64,000 bases of DNA, taken from positions 44,176,237 to 44,240,236 of the forward strand of contig OX243815.1 in the NCBI GenBank assembly GCA_945859605.1, in the 5' to 3' direction. Source of the DNA: Lumbricus rubellus (lineage: Eukaryota > Annelida > Clitellata > Crassiclitellata > Lumbricidae). The notes beneath the pieces are model-generated. The model had not been told where the DNA came from and ran no database searches. It saw nothing but the letters and a program-made list of their open reading frames with translations. The position numbers were made by a program, and so were the translations under genes. Below, piece after piece: positions 30,030 to 42,394 of this stretch. The number at the start of each line of letters is the position of its first letter. Position 1 is the stretch's first letter.

Positions 30030-30063
30030 GCAATTTGTGCTAATTTTGTCCTCATCAGCAATC

Positions 30064-30100
30064 CAGGGCCGTCTTGAGCAATGGGGATAGGCCTAAGCAG
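30064..30100. mobile_element. Possible isolated hAT terminus
   Basis: CAGGGCCGTCTTGAGCAATGGGG resembles the end of the MITE at 14-202 (CAGGGCCGGATTAAGCAATGTGG). No matching right end was found. The rest of 30101-30613 is AT-rich and featureless. Confidence 0.35.
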
Positions 30101-30613
30101 ATTCCAGTGCACCAAAGTATAGAGCAATAACTATAGTTTGCCGTTTCCGATTATTGATTATAATATATTTCACCAGCAGAACACAGCGCTGAACCTGATA
30201 AATAAAGAAATTGGAATATTATTGTTATCACAATCATAATTATTATGTTTTGGAATCTTAGACCACTCTTTTATTAAAACTGAATTATCACAGCAATTTT
30301 TAAGATAACGGCTAAAATGGTATAGGTCTGCCATTAGAACATGGAATCCGGAAAAAATATTAGAATTCTTAATGCATATTTATTGAAATCTTAAAGACCT
30401 AGACCACTCTTGTCGTCAGCACTTAGGCCTACATGTAAACTGCAGTAAAGCATTTTTATTCGGATGACATCTTAAAATGCTGACATTGCAATGTGAAAAT
30501 TAAAAACTTCTGATGGGAGGGTCATATATCCCTTCCTCACTCTTCTTCCCTGCTTGGACTCTTATTTGCCCCTTCTCTTAAACCTTGGTCCATTCAGGTA
30601 TGGGGAGGGGTAC

Positions 30614-30915
30614 CATGGGCGCCTGCACATGGGGGCAAGTGGGGCACTTACACCCCTGGAAAGTTGAAACCTATTGTTTTAACTACTACTTTTTGGTTGT
30701 TAACAAATTTCTTTGAACTACAGGAAATTGTACGCATAATAAAAATTATAAATTAGTGAAACTGAGAAATTTACATAAAAAACCTCTATGAAAAAATACC
30801 CATAATTATATGCTCTTAGTTTTTTGCTTTGCATTTTCAAAATCTTGCTACAAAGAACTTTAACCGTGACCATCGAGTTTTGCCCCTCCTGTAAAAATTT
30901 CTGCCGGCGCCCATG
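30614..30915. mobile_element. MITE-like element with CATGGGCGCC ends
   Basis: CATGGGCGCC at 30614-30623 and GGCGCCCATG at 30906-30915 are perfect inverted repeats, and the next bases are G-rich (left) and C-rich (right) as in mirrored termini. No convincing target duplication is seen in the G-rich flanks. Confidence 0.6.
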
Positions 30916-31069
30916 GGGGGGAGGAGACTGTAGACTAAAGACTGGTTCTTGCAGATCATCCAAGTATAGACGCACAGCAATACAGTTCTGCAGATGACGT
31001 CGGTCTTGACGTTTTCAACTATTCATGAGCGGTAGACGTCGTCGAGATTTTACGATGATGAGGCATAGA

Positions 31070-31152
31070 TATATTCATCATCATCATCGTCATCATCACC
31101 CCCACCGCCATTATCATCGTCGTCGTCGTCGTCCTCCTCCTCATCATCAGTT
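31070..31152. repeat. (ATC/GTC)n microsatellite
   Basis: Imperfect ATC, GTC and TCC triplets. Confidence 0.85.
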
Positions 31153-31690
31153 CCTGACGCCATGCATTGGTGCATCCGATGGTTTGAAATAAATGGGCTC
31201 TCCAGTTCTTTTGAACACGTGTTGCGTTTTCACGAATTTCATCCAATATTCTTGGGAGTAGGCCTATATCTTAGCATCTTATGCTTTCAATTTAGCTTAA
31301 TACACGCCGCATGGTCGACTTCTTTGTCCTCCTTCGACCTCCTTTGTCCTCTTTTGTCCTTTTTAGTCCTTTCTTGCTTCAAATCTGCCATGCGTCGCTT
31401 TCGGTCAGACTTAATCAGCGCCATTCTTTCCATCCGACTCAATTTCACCACTGAAAGACATTTTCACTGGAAAACTGACCATGCGGTTTCGCAGAAAGAT
31501 GTCTTTGATAGTCTGTGAAAAGTAAACTCCATTCCGAAGAATTTATATAGCGCCCGTTCGTTGCCGTCCGCTGAAACACCTGTCCACTATCATGTGCTAC
31601 ATTCAAATGCATTCAAATTTGATTCAGATTAATCTTCTGCAATATGTAAATTACATTGATATTCATCGTAAATTTTCATGCGTACATACT
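31153..31690. other. No gene; TCCTTT repeat and a retroposon-tail scrap
   Basis: GTCCTTTTTAGTCCTTT-like repeats at 31325-31375; TTTATATAGCGCCCGTTC at 31541-31558 resembles the LINE/SINE tail. No coding support. Confidence 0.35.
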
Positions 31691-31765
31691 GATGATGATG
31701 ATGACGACGACGACGACGACAACGATGATGATGACGAGGATGACGATGACGATGATGATGATGAG
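31690..31765. repeat. (GAT/GAC)n microsatellite at a SINE 3' end
   Basis: Triplets directly adjoin the minus-strand SINE at 31766, so they are likely its 3' simple tail. Confidence 0.85.
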
Positions 31766-31977
31766 TTCTCTGCCGAAGGCAGGTTCATTGGCTTTTACGC
31801 CCCTGCAGTGTTAGTGAGATGAGTTCATGAGGTGGTTTCCCGTTGCCTTTCTCACAGACAATTGTTTGTGAGCAACTTGTCCAAGGTCGCTACGCAGTGG
31901 TTTGAGGTAGATTTGAACCTGCGACCCTTCGGTCACAAGGCGATGAACTTACCGCTTCACCACCGCCTCCCACCATG
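31766..31977 (-). mobile_element. tRNA-derived SINE of a second family
   Basis: On the minus strand there is an A-box-like TGGTGAAGCGG, a B-box-like GGTTCAAATCT, CORE-like GCGACCTTGGACAAGTTGCT, then a distinct body with GGCAACGGGAAACCACCTC and a TCATC-type tail. It shares head and core with the 13884 family but not the 3' tail. Confidence 0.7.
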
Positions 31978-33348
31978 CATGAATACCCTTCACATTTGAA
32001 TTAATTATATCGTTTGCTGGTACATGTAAAATAATATTGCACCTCTAAAGGAAAGTAATCTCAGGTAGGCTATTCTTTTCATACATACAATATCGAATAG
32101 CCTATCTTGTAGCAGATATCTTGTGCTGATATTTTAGTAAATATCTTGTGCTATGATAGATATCTTCTTCTTGATCTTTTCCTAGATACTTTGAAGGTAA
32201 TTTTATAGGGACGTAAATTACATATTCGCTCGTAGTATACATAGGCCTATGGCTTAATTTTTTGTCTTCAATCCAACTTTTATTTAGGTCACAAGCAAGA
32301 ATTCTTTTCATCAATTCCATATCCATTAAAGCAAGAAATCCTTTAATCATTCGGATTCATTCCAGCTTCCATTTTAGCAGGATTTGATTTTCGTCAGTGC
32401 AACTTAGTTGCAATGAAGTTTTGTGCAGGCGTTTTGGTCATCAATCCAAGCAAAATTCATGTTCATCAATCCGACTTCTATTCCATAGGAAATCTGTTTG
32501 TCTCGTATCCAACTTGCCTTCGACCAACGCTGCTGAAATCCATGCATATAATTTACGTCGCTAAACTGCTCGTTTATCAATCTGAATAAGATATAACCTA
32601 TTAGACTATGCAGACTAAAGCCTGATGTACGATGTCAATTAGTACATGTAGATATTTACAGTATAATGATGCCTAAGTGACAAAAATAGTATAGCAAAAA
32701 TCGTGTAGACTGTAGACTATCATGCCTAACAGATATTTTGCATTACGGTCGAAATCGAGTCTTATTTTGATATCATGTTCAGGTCTATAATTAATTAGTG
32801 ACGTGAACGCCCGCAGGGATTTAGCAGAAAGGGAAACACACGTTGATCATGATTAAATTTCCTGGTAAGAGCTTGAAAAATACAAGACAGGAAAGTAAGA
32901 ATATGGTTTTTTCATGGGTTTTTTAAAACTTATTATTGTAAATAGTTTCTACTGTAAGGCTCTCAGTTTCACTTTGTGTGTGAAGTTTGTGCATCATGGG
33001 AATCATCAGTGCTTTATATATAGTGCGAAGAAATTTTTTTAAACCCAAAGCAGTAGCTAAAAAATAGGTGTCATTTTCCCAGGATGGGCCGAGTCCCCCC
33101 CCACCATATCTGGCCCTATATGCGGCCGCCCATGATTGGTGGATATTTTTTCTAGCACCTGATAATCGTAATCGTAACATTGAAATCGCTTCAGCACCCC
33201 TAAAACGAAGTTGCGGTGCAGGCAGTTAATTCAGACGCGCTTAGTCAAAACATGGTCAATGGTCGGAGTGGGCGAAATCATTTACAGGTCCAGATCCAAA
33301 GGGGGGTGTCTTCAGACACTCCGATGGACAGACGGGTATAAGGATGGT
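31978..33348. other. No gene recognised
   Basis: AT-rich, without long ORFs or clear repeats. A G/C-rich CATGGGCGGCCGC-type terminus near 33122-33134 (reverse strand) may be a decayed MITE end. Confidence 0.35.
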
Positions 33349-33599
33349 CAGTGGCGGCGCCAGGATTTCAGTTTGGGGGGGGGCTGAAGTTGGGTCCAAA
33401 TTTTCCGTCTTTTATTCGCCCCCAAAATCTGACGACCGTTTTTTTCAGTCGTCCGATGGTTTTGGACTTAATTTCCCGATTTTGCTCTTTCTCAGGTCTG
33501 CATACGTCATGGTTGTACACATTTTTTCGCATTTTTCTTTGGGGGGGACTGAGCGCCATTTAAGGGGCTTAGCCCCCGTACCTCCTAGCGCCAGTACTG
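33349..33599. mobile_element. hAT-type MITE (CAGTGGCGGCGCC ends)
   Basis: Left CAGTGGCGGCGCCAGGA; right (reverse complement) CAGTACTGGCGCTAGGA. Flanks AGGATGGT (33341-33348) and AGCATGGT (33600-33607) match at 7 of 8 bases. The interior has mirrored G-runs. Confidence 0.88.
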
Positions 33600-33697
33600 A
33601 GCATGGTGTTTAGAATTGAAGCTGCCTGCTGCCGTGTGACATACATGTGGAATAATAATTTTCAATAAACGAATATAATATATAAACACACAGACAT

Positions 33698-33840
33698 ATA
33701 TATTATGCTATACATATATAATTATTATATATATTATGCTATACATATATAATTATTATATATATTATGCTATACATATATAATTATTATATATATTATG
33801 CTATACATATATAATTATTATATATATTATGCTATGCTGT
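33698..33840. repeat. 31-bp AT-rich minisatellite, five copies
   Basis: TATTATGCTATACATATATA recurs at 33701, 33732, 33763, 33794 and 33825, exactly 31 bp apart. Confidence 0.95.
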
Positions 33841-33950
33841 CAGAAGAGGGATACAGTGGACTGAAGAGAGAAGCTCAGGACAGAGAAAAATGGCGTCGTT
33901 GGACATACGAACCTGCCTGACGGCAGAGAACATGAAGAAGAAGAAGCTAT
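33839..33950 (+). mobile_element. Possible C-terminal scrap of a second LINE type
   Basis: The frame reads [15 protein letters not shown] then stops, followed by GCCTGACGGCAGA and GAAGAAGAAGAAG. A DR-KWR ending and GAAGAAG tail are typical of several LINE 3' ends. Only about 25 codons remain. Confidence 0.4.
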
Positions 33951-34839
33951 GTATATATATTATGCTACTGCAAGGAAGTAACTTAAGGGAGCTGTGTATT
34001 GTGTACACCGTTTTAGCAGAGATACGTTGAGCGATAATCGGACCGCTACGCAGTCTGAATATTTATCACGCGAATAGCTGGCGTTAGATAAATGATTATA
34101 CTCGTCGCATGAATACAATACACGTAAAGTTATTAAATTACCATCGGTCTATACTTAACTCAGCGTCGTCTATTAATGGCCGCCGCCGACGCCGGATGTT
34201 TGAATATGCAGCGCGCGTCAAACGCTCCAATCCGTTGGACTATCGAGGAATTTGCGACGCTGGCTCCCTCTGTTCACCGCCGATGGACGACGATGTAGCT
34301 GAAGGTTTACAATGGACACAGCCCGCGGCGGCCTTGGATAACCACGGATACAATTAGCATAAGACTCACGTAGGCCATTGTCGTGCGTCTGTCTAATAGT
34401 CCGTTGCTTTGTCGTGCTATCCATCCTGCTGGCTTTCACTTCATATATTTGGGGTTTCGCCTTATTTTTTTCCTCCATCGGCGCCCGCATATACAGGCAC
34501 TCTCGTGGGGTGCTTGATTTCTGAAAAATGGATGACTACTTTTTCAACTAGTAGGCGCTACACTTGTTGGTGTTTAAACAATTCCTATGAAATAAAGCTC
34601 TGCCGGTAATGATGATAGCCTACTAGTGATGCACAAGGTGAAAATGAAACATTTAAATTTAGAAACCTCTGCGATAATTAATAAATTAATTATTAATTAT
34701 TACCGGTGGTCTGAAAAATCTGCTTTGTATTTTGCGACCTCTTGTCAGATAATTTAACCTAAGATTTTTCGCTGCATGGAAAATTGGCTAGTTTCCCAGA
34801 AAGATGCTTCCTTTTCTTCCTTTCTCCTTCCATTTTCTT
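33951..34839. other. No gene firmly supported
   Basis: A GC-richer frame at 34109-34357 has no recognisable motif and no convincing splice sites. The rest is AT-rich. Confidence 0.3.
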
Positions 34840-35560
34840 CTTAAATGTTTTCTCCACTTTTCCTGTTAGTTTTTTCTTCATGTTGCGTTTTCTTAGGTCT
34901 ACTTCTTCTCATTCTCTTTGATTCCTTTCGCATGCAGTTGCTTTCTGTCACTATTCATCCATGTCATTTACACATTTTTAATTTTTATAATTTGTTTTAT
35001 CATTTTCTTCCTTTTTGGTTTCGGTGTAATCTTCTTTCTGCTTCATACTTACTTTTAATCACGATCCTCATAATAATCTATCACTCATTTTCTTTTTTGC
35101 CTCCTCATTTATTCCATTTTGCTTCCTCCTTCTTCTCGTCTCTATTTCTCATTCATCCTCTTCTTTTCGACCTCTTCCTCTATTTCCTTTTCACATCCTC
35201 CTCTTCCCTTACTTATTCCTCACTCTCTCGCATTTTTTCATTTCAGCATTTTATACCAGATCCAATAAATATGTTTTCTTTTATCTTCTATCTCCAATTT
35301 TCTTCCACTTCCTCAATATCTTCTTCACAGTTTTTCATATCAAACATTTTTGTCATGCATGTGTTCGTCGAATTTCTACGAAGAAAACGTGTCAGCTCTA
35401 AGGTAGACAGTTTGAGATTCGGTTCAAAACGAAATATGACTTACTGTCTCCCACACCCTCACACAAAGCTTCCCTCATCTCGGCTTCCTGGAAACTTGGA
35501 TTTCTCTCGCACCTATTCCACAGCGACCTTTGCCTTCCACCGCCCTCGTCCTCTATAATT
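34840..35560. repeat. Pyrimidine-rich stretch
   Basis: CT-rich plus strand over about 700 bp. The 237-codon open frame is Phe/Ser/Leu-rich because of base composition and has no gene-like features. Confidence 0.6.
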
Positions 35561-35571
35561 CAGGACACTTC

Positions 35572-35832
35572 GCCTCTCCACCTCCTCCTCTTCCTCCTCC
35601 TCCTCTCCTCCAAGTCCTCCTCTTCCTACTTCTCTTCCTTCTTTCCTCCTTCTCCTTCTCCTTCTTCTCCTCTTCCTCCTTCTTCTCCTTCTCCTCCTCC
35701 TCCTCTTTCTTCTTCTCCTCCTTCTTTCCTCCTTTTCCTTCTCCTTCTTCTCCTTCTCCTCCTTCTCCTCCTTCTTCTCCTTCTCCTCCTCCTCTTTCTT
35801 CTTCTCCTCCTTCTCCTTCTCTTCTTCTTTGT
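35572..35832. repeat. (CTT/CTCC)n polypyrimidine tract
   Basis: About 260 bp almost purely C and T on the plus strand, in mirror-like CTCCTT blocks. Potentially triplex-forming; poly-Glu/Lys/Arg frames on the minus strand are artefacts. Confidence 0.93.
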
Positions 35833-35919
35833 CCATAATCCTTTTCATCGACAGCGCAATGATGAGACTCTACTCATAAAATCAGCAACTTCGTCACTGA
35901 CACTGTCACTATACCTTCA

Positions 35920-36178
35920 CCATAATCGCCATCATCATCGTCATCGTCATCATCGTCATCATCATCGTCATGATCATCATCATCATCGTCATTATCATCA
36001 TTGTTGTCATTATCATCGTCATCACCACCACGATCATCATTGTCATCAACGGCAGCGTCAGCATCAGCACCCCCATCATCGTCATAATTGTCATCATTGT
36101 CATCATAATTAACATCATTGTCATCGTCGTCGTCGTCATTGTCATCACCATCATCATCATCATCGTCATCGTCTAGCA
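35920..36178. repeat. (ATC/GTC)n triplet microsatellite
   Basis: About 250 bp of ATC, GTC and ATT triplets. The Asp-rich minus frame is an artefact. Confidence 0.93.
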
Positions 36179-36443
36179 GCGATAGCATTGTCTGATCTTA
36201 GCACCATAAAGCATCCTCTTCAAAGTTGCCTATATTATGTCATTGAGATGAAACATTGAGTCACGTATAAAGACATGACATTGTGTATACTACTAAGGAA
36301 AAATCTTCAGAGCAAAGTATCTTGTCAAGTCTCATTAGAGTCGAACCAGACTCGCTCGACTGGATTTCTTTCGCGATTGCCTTAAGGACACGGATCTCCA
36401 ACGGAGTCTTCTTGTTATTGTTAGAAGATTCCCAGACACCGCC

Positions 36444-36495
36444 GGGGGTTGGGTGTGGGGTGAGGTGGGGGGGGGGGGCCCGGGGGGGGGATGGG
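36444..36495 (+). repeat. G-run cluster
   Basis: At least six G-runs of 3 to 12 bases in 52 bp, including two long runs separated by CCC. G-quadruplex potential. Confidence 0.8.
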
Positions 36496-36654
36496 TAACA
36501 AAGTCCTTCTTGTCTGAGTTTTTCGTTCTTTGTACGATTCTGCGGCTCGTATTCACTGGGGATTTCTTTCATCCGTCAACCTAAGACTATCCATCATTTT
36601 AATCTGTCCCACTCTGTCTCTCTTCGCTATTCTTGGTTATTTCAGCATTTACCT

Positions 36655-36734
36655 GTCTGTCTGCCCCTCTCCAACTGTCTGCCTGTCTGACAGTGTCTGT
36701 CTTTCTGTATATATGTCTTTCTGCCTGTCTGTCC

Positions 36735-36785
<51 letters not shown>

Positions 36786-36790
36786 TTAGT
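36655..36790. repeat. (TGTC)n microsatellite
   Basis: Pure TGTC run at about 36733-36785, with degenerate units upstream. Confidence 0.95.
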
Positions 36791-36944
36791 GCTTGTCTGC
36801 CAGTCACATGCAGTCTAGGCAATGACATAAAAAAATTAAAAATGTCCTGCTTTTGTAATTTTACATAATTTATAGGCATATTTTCGATGTTTCTGTTAGT
36901 CAAGTTTTGTGCTTTGTACATATGATCACACCATGTCTGCTTTG

Positions 36945-36957
36945 TTTTTGTTGTTGC

Positions 36958-37001
<44 letters not shown>

Positions 37002-37035
37002 TTGTTGTTGTTGCTGATGATGCTGATGCTGATGC
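36945..37035. repeat. (TTG/CTG)n triplet microsatellite
   Basis: Mixed TTG, CTG and ATG triplets. Confidence 0.9.
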
Positions 37036-37435
37036 CGTTGTAAGACTTCACTGAAATGTCAGAAAAGCATATAATTATGTATGCCTTGAGGTCACGCCGA
37101 AGCTTCTCTCAACAATTTTGCCAATTAAAGAAATACTGTAGAAACTTTTTATTAACAGATTTTCTCTACCAATTATTTAATTGAACGAACTCCATAATAA
37201 CTCAAATCAAATGACTAAATAAAAATAATTAGGCCTAATTCTGACAGACGGAAAGGGTGATGAAGAATTTGTCCCATGTGGTCCATTCATTATCAAGAAA
37301 TAATCGTTTTCCAAGTGCAAATAGGACAACAGGAGGAGGAGGATGATGACAATGTGTTTGACATCGTCACATCCAACAAACTGCAGCCACCTATGAATCA
37401 AACGATGAATGATAAAACGAAAATCGATGGAAGAA
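37036..37435. other. No feature recognised
   Basis: AT-rich non-coding sequence. Confidence 0.4.
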
Positions 37436-37437
37436 AC

Positions 37438-37545
37438 TCAATCAATAAATCAATCAATAAATCAATCAATCAATTAATCAATCATTCAATCAATTGATCG
37501 ATCGATCACAGTTTGTATAGCGCCCTTTCAAGATCCCTGCTAATG
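37438..37545 (-). mobile_element. Retroposon tail fragment with (AATC)n run
   Basis: (AATC)n at 37438-37505 adjoins GTTTGTATAGCGCCCTTTCAAG, the outer half of the shared LINE/SINE tail. The body is lost. Confidence 0.55.
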
Positions 37546-38140
37546 GGCATTAGCGATCATTGCACCGTTATAAGTTGCCTCCAAACTTTGGAATAATCGT
37601 TCGAAAAATCGTTATCTTTAAATTTTGAGATTTCAACATCGTCCACAATATTAATTTGAAAAAATGCGAAGTCGTGGGAATAAGCTTATTATACTTGTAA
37701 TCGTAGGCTAATCTTGAGATTTCTACAGCGCCCATAAAAGCGTAGCCGCGGGAACCAGCTTATTCACAGGCGCGTAATAAAAACAAAAGCGAGATAGGCA
37801 GAGGATCATGATCCGGAGAGTCAGGCAAAAAGTTAGACAGACGACTGTAGGATGGATGATGCTTAGGGCATAGACTTCTAGATTATTTAGCATCATGCTT
37901 AGGGTTAAAACGGCGGAAGGATGCATATTAGTGGGAAGGATGAATCGGAATATGATAATTATGTGAAAGCAGTGTTTAGAGTTTTGAGTGAAAGACCTGC
38001 GCAGAGAATACTTAGCTAACTTGCACTATATAAATAGTCATGGAGCTAGGGGGTCAGAGTTGTATATTATGTATAAGCTATTAAGCTGTTAGCTTTTTCT
38101 GATTCCTTTTGCACTATGTTTAGTGATTCATGTTTATTCT
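37546..38140. other. No feature recognised
   Basis: No ORF or repeat with support. Confidence 0.4.
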
Positions 38141-38147
38141 GTTTGAC

Positions 38148-38152
38148 GTGTG

Positions 38153-38218
<66 letters not shown>

Positions 38219-38243
38219 TGTGTGTGTGTGTGTGTGTGTGTGC
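38148..38243. repeat. (GT)n microsatellite with (GTGC)n core
   Basis: GT run containing six TGCG units. Confidence 0.95.
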
Positions 38244-38589
38244 AATAAACAAATCAAATTTTTAAGAAGAGACACAGCACAGAATGAGAACGGACTTCAA
38301 GGCTGCTGCTCATCATTCTGTGACTTCGATCTCAAATGAGGGAATTTAACCCCATTTCATGCAACCAGTGGGGCTGGGGTCAAGCTGTGCTGACCGGCGG
38401 ATAACCTTTGACCTGCGACTGAGGTTGACCTCGAGGTCAACATCAAGGTTGACCTCTGCAGAGCTGCATGCGATGACGTCACGAAGCAATGCATTTAAAT
38501 GAGCTGCTGCTCAATTGCACTCAACTCAATTCTTATCTTAATTCTGCAGAGACGATGAACCGCCATCTGTTCTGTTCCTCGCTACTGTT

Positions 38590-38781
38590 CTTCTCTCTGT
38601 CTCTCTCTCCCTCCTCTTCATACCCGTTTCTTCTCTGTCTTTCTGTCCCTTACTGTCTGTCTGTTTGTCTCTCTCTCTGTCTGTTTGTCTCTGTCTCTGT
38701 CTGTTTGTCTCTCTCTCTATCTGTTTATTTGTCTCTGTCACTGTCTCTCTCGGTCTCTGTCTCTGTCTTTATTTTTCGCTC

Positions 38782-38829
<48 letters not shown>

Positions 38830-38905
38830 ATCTCTCTCTCTCACTCTGTCTCTTTCTCTCGATTACTCTCTCTTTCTCTACATCCCTCCCTCCATCCCTC
38901 AATCC
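38590..38905. repeat. (TC)n/(TGTC)n simple sequence
   Basis: CT- and CTGT-rich; open frames are artefacts. Confidence 0.93.
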
Positions 38906-38910
38906 CACCA

Positions 38911-39010
38911 ATCTTTCTTAGGGTCCCACTATGAAGTCTACTTTTCACACCCCAATCCCACGTGTTTTATAGTCTGACCCCAGTTGTATATTTCTACAAT
39001 TCTCATACTG
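38911..39010. mobile_element. Truncated copy of the 3356 MITE family
   Basis: It matches the right two-thirds of 3356-3498 (ATCTTTCTTAGGGTCCCA ... CTACAATTCTCATACTG). The left end is replaced by the CT repeat. Confidence 0.7.
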
Positions 39011-39440
39011 GCAAGCTGTATGTATAAGACATGGTGGGAATTAACATACATGTATACAAACTATACATGCTCAAAATCCCTATACGCAGTGTCACAGTGG
39101 ATTTCTTCGGACGAGACTAGAACCCGTACCCACCACTCTACAGGTCGTCGTTATACCAACCGACCACCGGACCCTACATACACACATACAATCAAGATGG
39201 ATATTGACATTTAAAAAAATTATATTGACTTCTTCAAGGCCTTTGATACGATCATCGTTCCCAGTTGGATAGACAGAAATCGGTCTCCGATGAGACAAAG
39301 AGGTGGGGCGAGGAGACAAAGGTGGCGGGGTTGGGGTGGCGGCGGGTGGGGCTAGGACGTGGCAATTGTTGAGATGAAGGCTGAGGGGAGGAAGTAGGAG
39401 GGGCGATTGAAGACTCTACTGGGCAATAATTCTACGCAGC
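39011..39440. other. No feature recognised
   Basis: A G-rich patch at 39300-39370 is notable. No coding support. Confidence 0.35.
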
Positions 39441-39449
39441 AGTCTGTCT

Positions 39450-39487
39450 ATACGATGGTATGTCTGTCCGTTTCTGTCTGTCTCTCG

Positions 39488-39529
<42 letters not shown>

Positions 39530-39930
39530 CGCTTAACCCGTTGTCTCTGTCCTTCCAATTCTTTATCCTTCTGTCTCTCTGTCTGTCTGTCTGTCTCTCT
39601 CTCTCTGTCTTCTGTCTCTGTGTGTCTGTTACTCTGTCTCTCTGTGTCTCTCTCTCTCTGTCTCTTTCTGTCTCTCTTTGTCTCCCTGCCTCTCTGTCTG
39701 TCTCTCTCTGTGTCTCTCTGTGTCTCTCTGTCTCTCTCTCTGTCTCTCTCTGTCTCTCTCTCAGTCTCCCCCTCTATTTTCTGTATCACTGTTTTTCCAT
39801 GCTTCCAGTGCACCTCATCCTTTCGTTTCTCCATATCTTCAATCTACCTCTCTGTGTGCGTGTGCGTGTGTTTGTGTTTGTGTTTGTGTGTATGCTTCTC
39901 TCTTTCTGTCTCTCTCTCTCATCCCACAAA
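39450..39930. repeat. Compound (TGTC/TC/TA/GT) simple sequence
   Basis: TGTC units, a (TA)n(TG)n block at 39489-39528, then TC/TGTC to 39770 and TGTT near 39860. Leu/Ser/Cys-rich frames are artefacts. Confidence 0.93.
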
Positions 39931-40896
39931 AACAATGGCTTATGTTCGCATCAATGCGCAAACGCACACACACACTCTCCTACCGACCGACCGATCGATT
40001 CAGATGCCTGTACCACCTATACAATGCAGAGTGTCTGTGTATGTAAGTATGCGCACATGTATGCATCTATACGTGTATAATTGTATATGTATGTAGGTAT
40101 GTATTTATATATGTATGTAATTTTATCTGTGCATGTACAATAAATTGTACATGTATGTTGATATTTATGTGTGTGTATCTAATGTAATGTATGTATGCAT
40201 ACAAATTGTATACAATGCCATTATAATTGTTCATTTTCGTACATGTACATGTATGTTAGTCTGATTTCCTGCCAAGCATATCTTTCTGTTTGCCTGCTTG
40301 TCTGCCTGCTTGTCTGTCTCCTCTCCCTACAATGAAGACATGCATTTTTAACAGCCAATTATTAGACGCAATTGGAACCTCAGACCATTACACGTGAATC
40401 TTTTATGTATATTATTATTATCTCCTCTATGTCTCTCTTTGACGTCCGCGCAACGGATCGGAATCGTCGTCTATATAAAAGCTAACTGTCTCTGAGCAGA
40501 AACCCCCTGTAGGCGGCGCCATGTGTTACATTCGATTTATATAGCTTCTTCAGCTTATGAATATTGCATATTTTTTATAGACAGTGAGCTATTTCTGGTT
40601 GGAATGGGTGGGCTTGGAAATACCCTAATTAGATTAGTCTTGTAGCGATGCATTTAAATGGAAAGTGGTCGGATCAGTTACGGGTGTCTAATCTAAAGTC
40701 TAGACTTTAAAATTATCGCTATGCTTAGGCACATGAGAAGTAAATAAAAAAAACACTGGAAACTGGGAAAGATGATTGTATCAAAAACCTTATGAAGTCA
40801 ATAAATTAAATAAACATGTTTCAATGTTATCGGTTTATGATTTTGCGATGCTTTTTAGAGTGACAATACAAGAAGAGAAGCAATGGACGAGATACA
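39931..40896. other. TGTA-rich then featureless sequence
   Basis: 40040-40260 is rich in ATGTATGT. 40474-40481 reads TATAAAAG, a good TATA match, but no gene follows. TAAAGTCTAGACTTTA (40694-40709) is a perfect 16-bp palindrome. Confidence 0.35.
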
Positions 40897-41344
<448 letters not shown>

Positions 41345-41735
41345 AGAGGAAAGAGACGAAGATGATTAAGTAGGTAAGTATATTCTTAGTTACACCTAGC
41401 CGTTCGTATCGAACTTTGTTTCGCGTGACTTTTAAACAGAACAAAAGCGTTTTGCAGTGGAAGAGAAGAAAGCTTGCGATTGAATGAGGCGGAGAGAGAA
41501 TAAGATAAAAGGAGAGAAAAGACAATGATACAGAAAAACAATGCGAGACAAAGAGAAACATAATAGGGAAAGAGGGGGTTGAAAAGAGAAAAAAGACAGA
41601 CATACAGAGATGTAGAAGCAGAGGGACACAGAAAATAGACAAGGAAAAAAGCGCAGTGTAAGTTACAAATTGCGAAACAATATATCGTGTCATACATACA
41701 GTTTCATATAGGCCCTATACTTTTACATAATGTGC
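41345..41735. other. Purine-rich, no gene recognised
   Basis: AGAG-rich plus strand at 41450-41650; minus-strand frames are Phe/Ser-rich composition artefacts. Confidence 0.4.
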
Positions 41736-41744
41736 AGACGTACA

Positions 41745-41862
41745 TACATATATGCATGCATTCAAACATACATTACACATACATACATATATACATACAT
41801 ACATACATGCACGCATACATACATACATAGTACATACGCACGTACGTATGTACGTATGGGCT
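41745..41862. repeat. (CATA)n microsatellite
   Basis: ACATACAT units, interrupted. Confidence 0.9.
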
Positions 41863-42394
41863 ATGAGTGCACGATTAAAGACAAGACAATCAAAGCTAAA
41901 CTCGAACCGCTGAAAATCAACTTAAGTCTATTTCTTCGTCAGCAGCTGCAACCGTGTCATCAAAACAATTTTCAATTCAAGTTTTTCCATTCAAAAAAAC
42001 AATTATAATATTGACACCACCAACAAAGCATCACATCGTCAACAGATTCGAGCAGTTCAGTTTATACTATACTTAATTAAAACAACAAACACAGTGTCTA
42101 CCCCGTAAACTTACTCTCCGTATCAAGCTTGGATCATCCCTAGAGGAGCAGCAATACTCCGCTGAAAAGAGATGAGTATTGGGTGTTGCTGCTGCTGCTG
42201 CTGCTGCTGCTGTTTCTATGAGATGAGCGTTCTGCCACCTGTATCCATTTCAACACACCTGCATGGAGCTGACCACATGCAGGACACGATGGATGGATGG
42301 AAAAAATAACATACGGTCTTAAGATTTATTTGTTTTGCTCACAGTTTCGTTTGGCAGCTGCTTCTGAACACTGTCTGGGCTTCAACAATTTAAC
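41863..42394. other. No gene; (CTG)n at 42187-42213
   Basis: Nine CTG units at 42187-42213; nothing else supportable. Confidence 0.4.

Noticed and set aside
32905..33142. Possible MITE with CATGGG ends
   Set aside because: The ends share only six bases and no target duplication was found.
34845..35558. 237-codon Phe/Ser/Leu-rich frame resembling a membrane protein
   Set aside because: The region is pyrimidine-rich, so hydrophobic codons appear by composition; no conserved motif or gene structure.
40471..40481. TATAAAAG as a core promoter
   Set aside because: Single motif with no downstream coding exon or other promoter elements.
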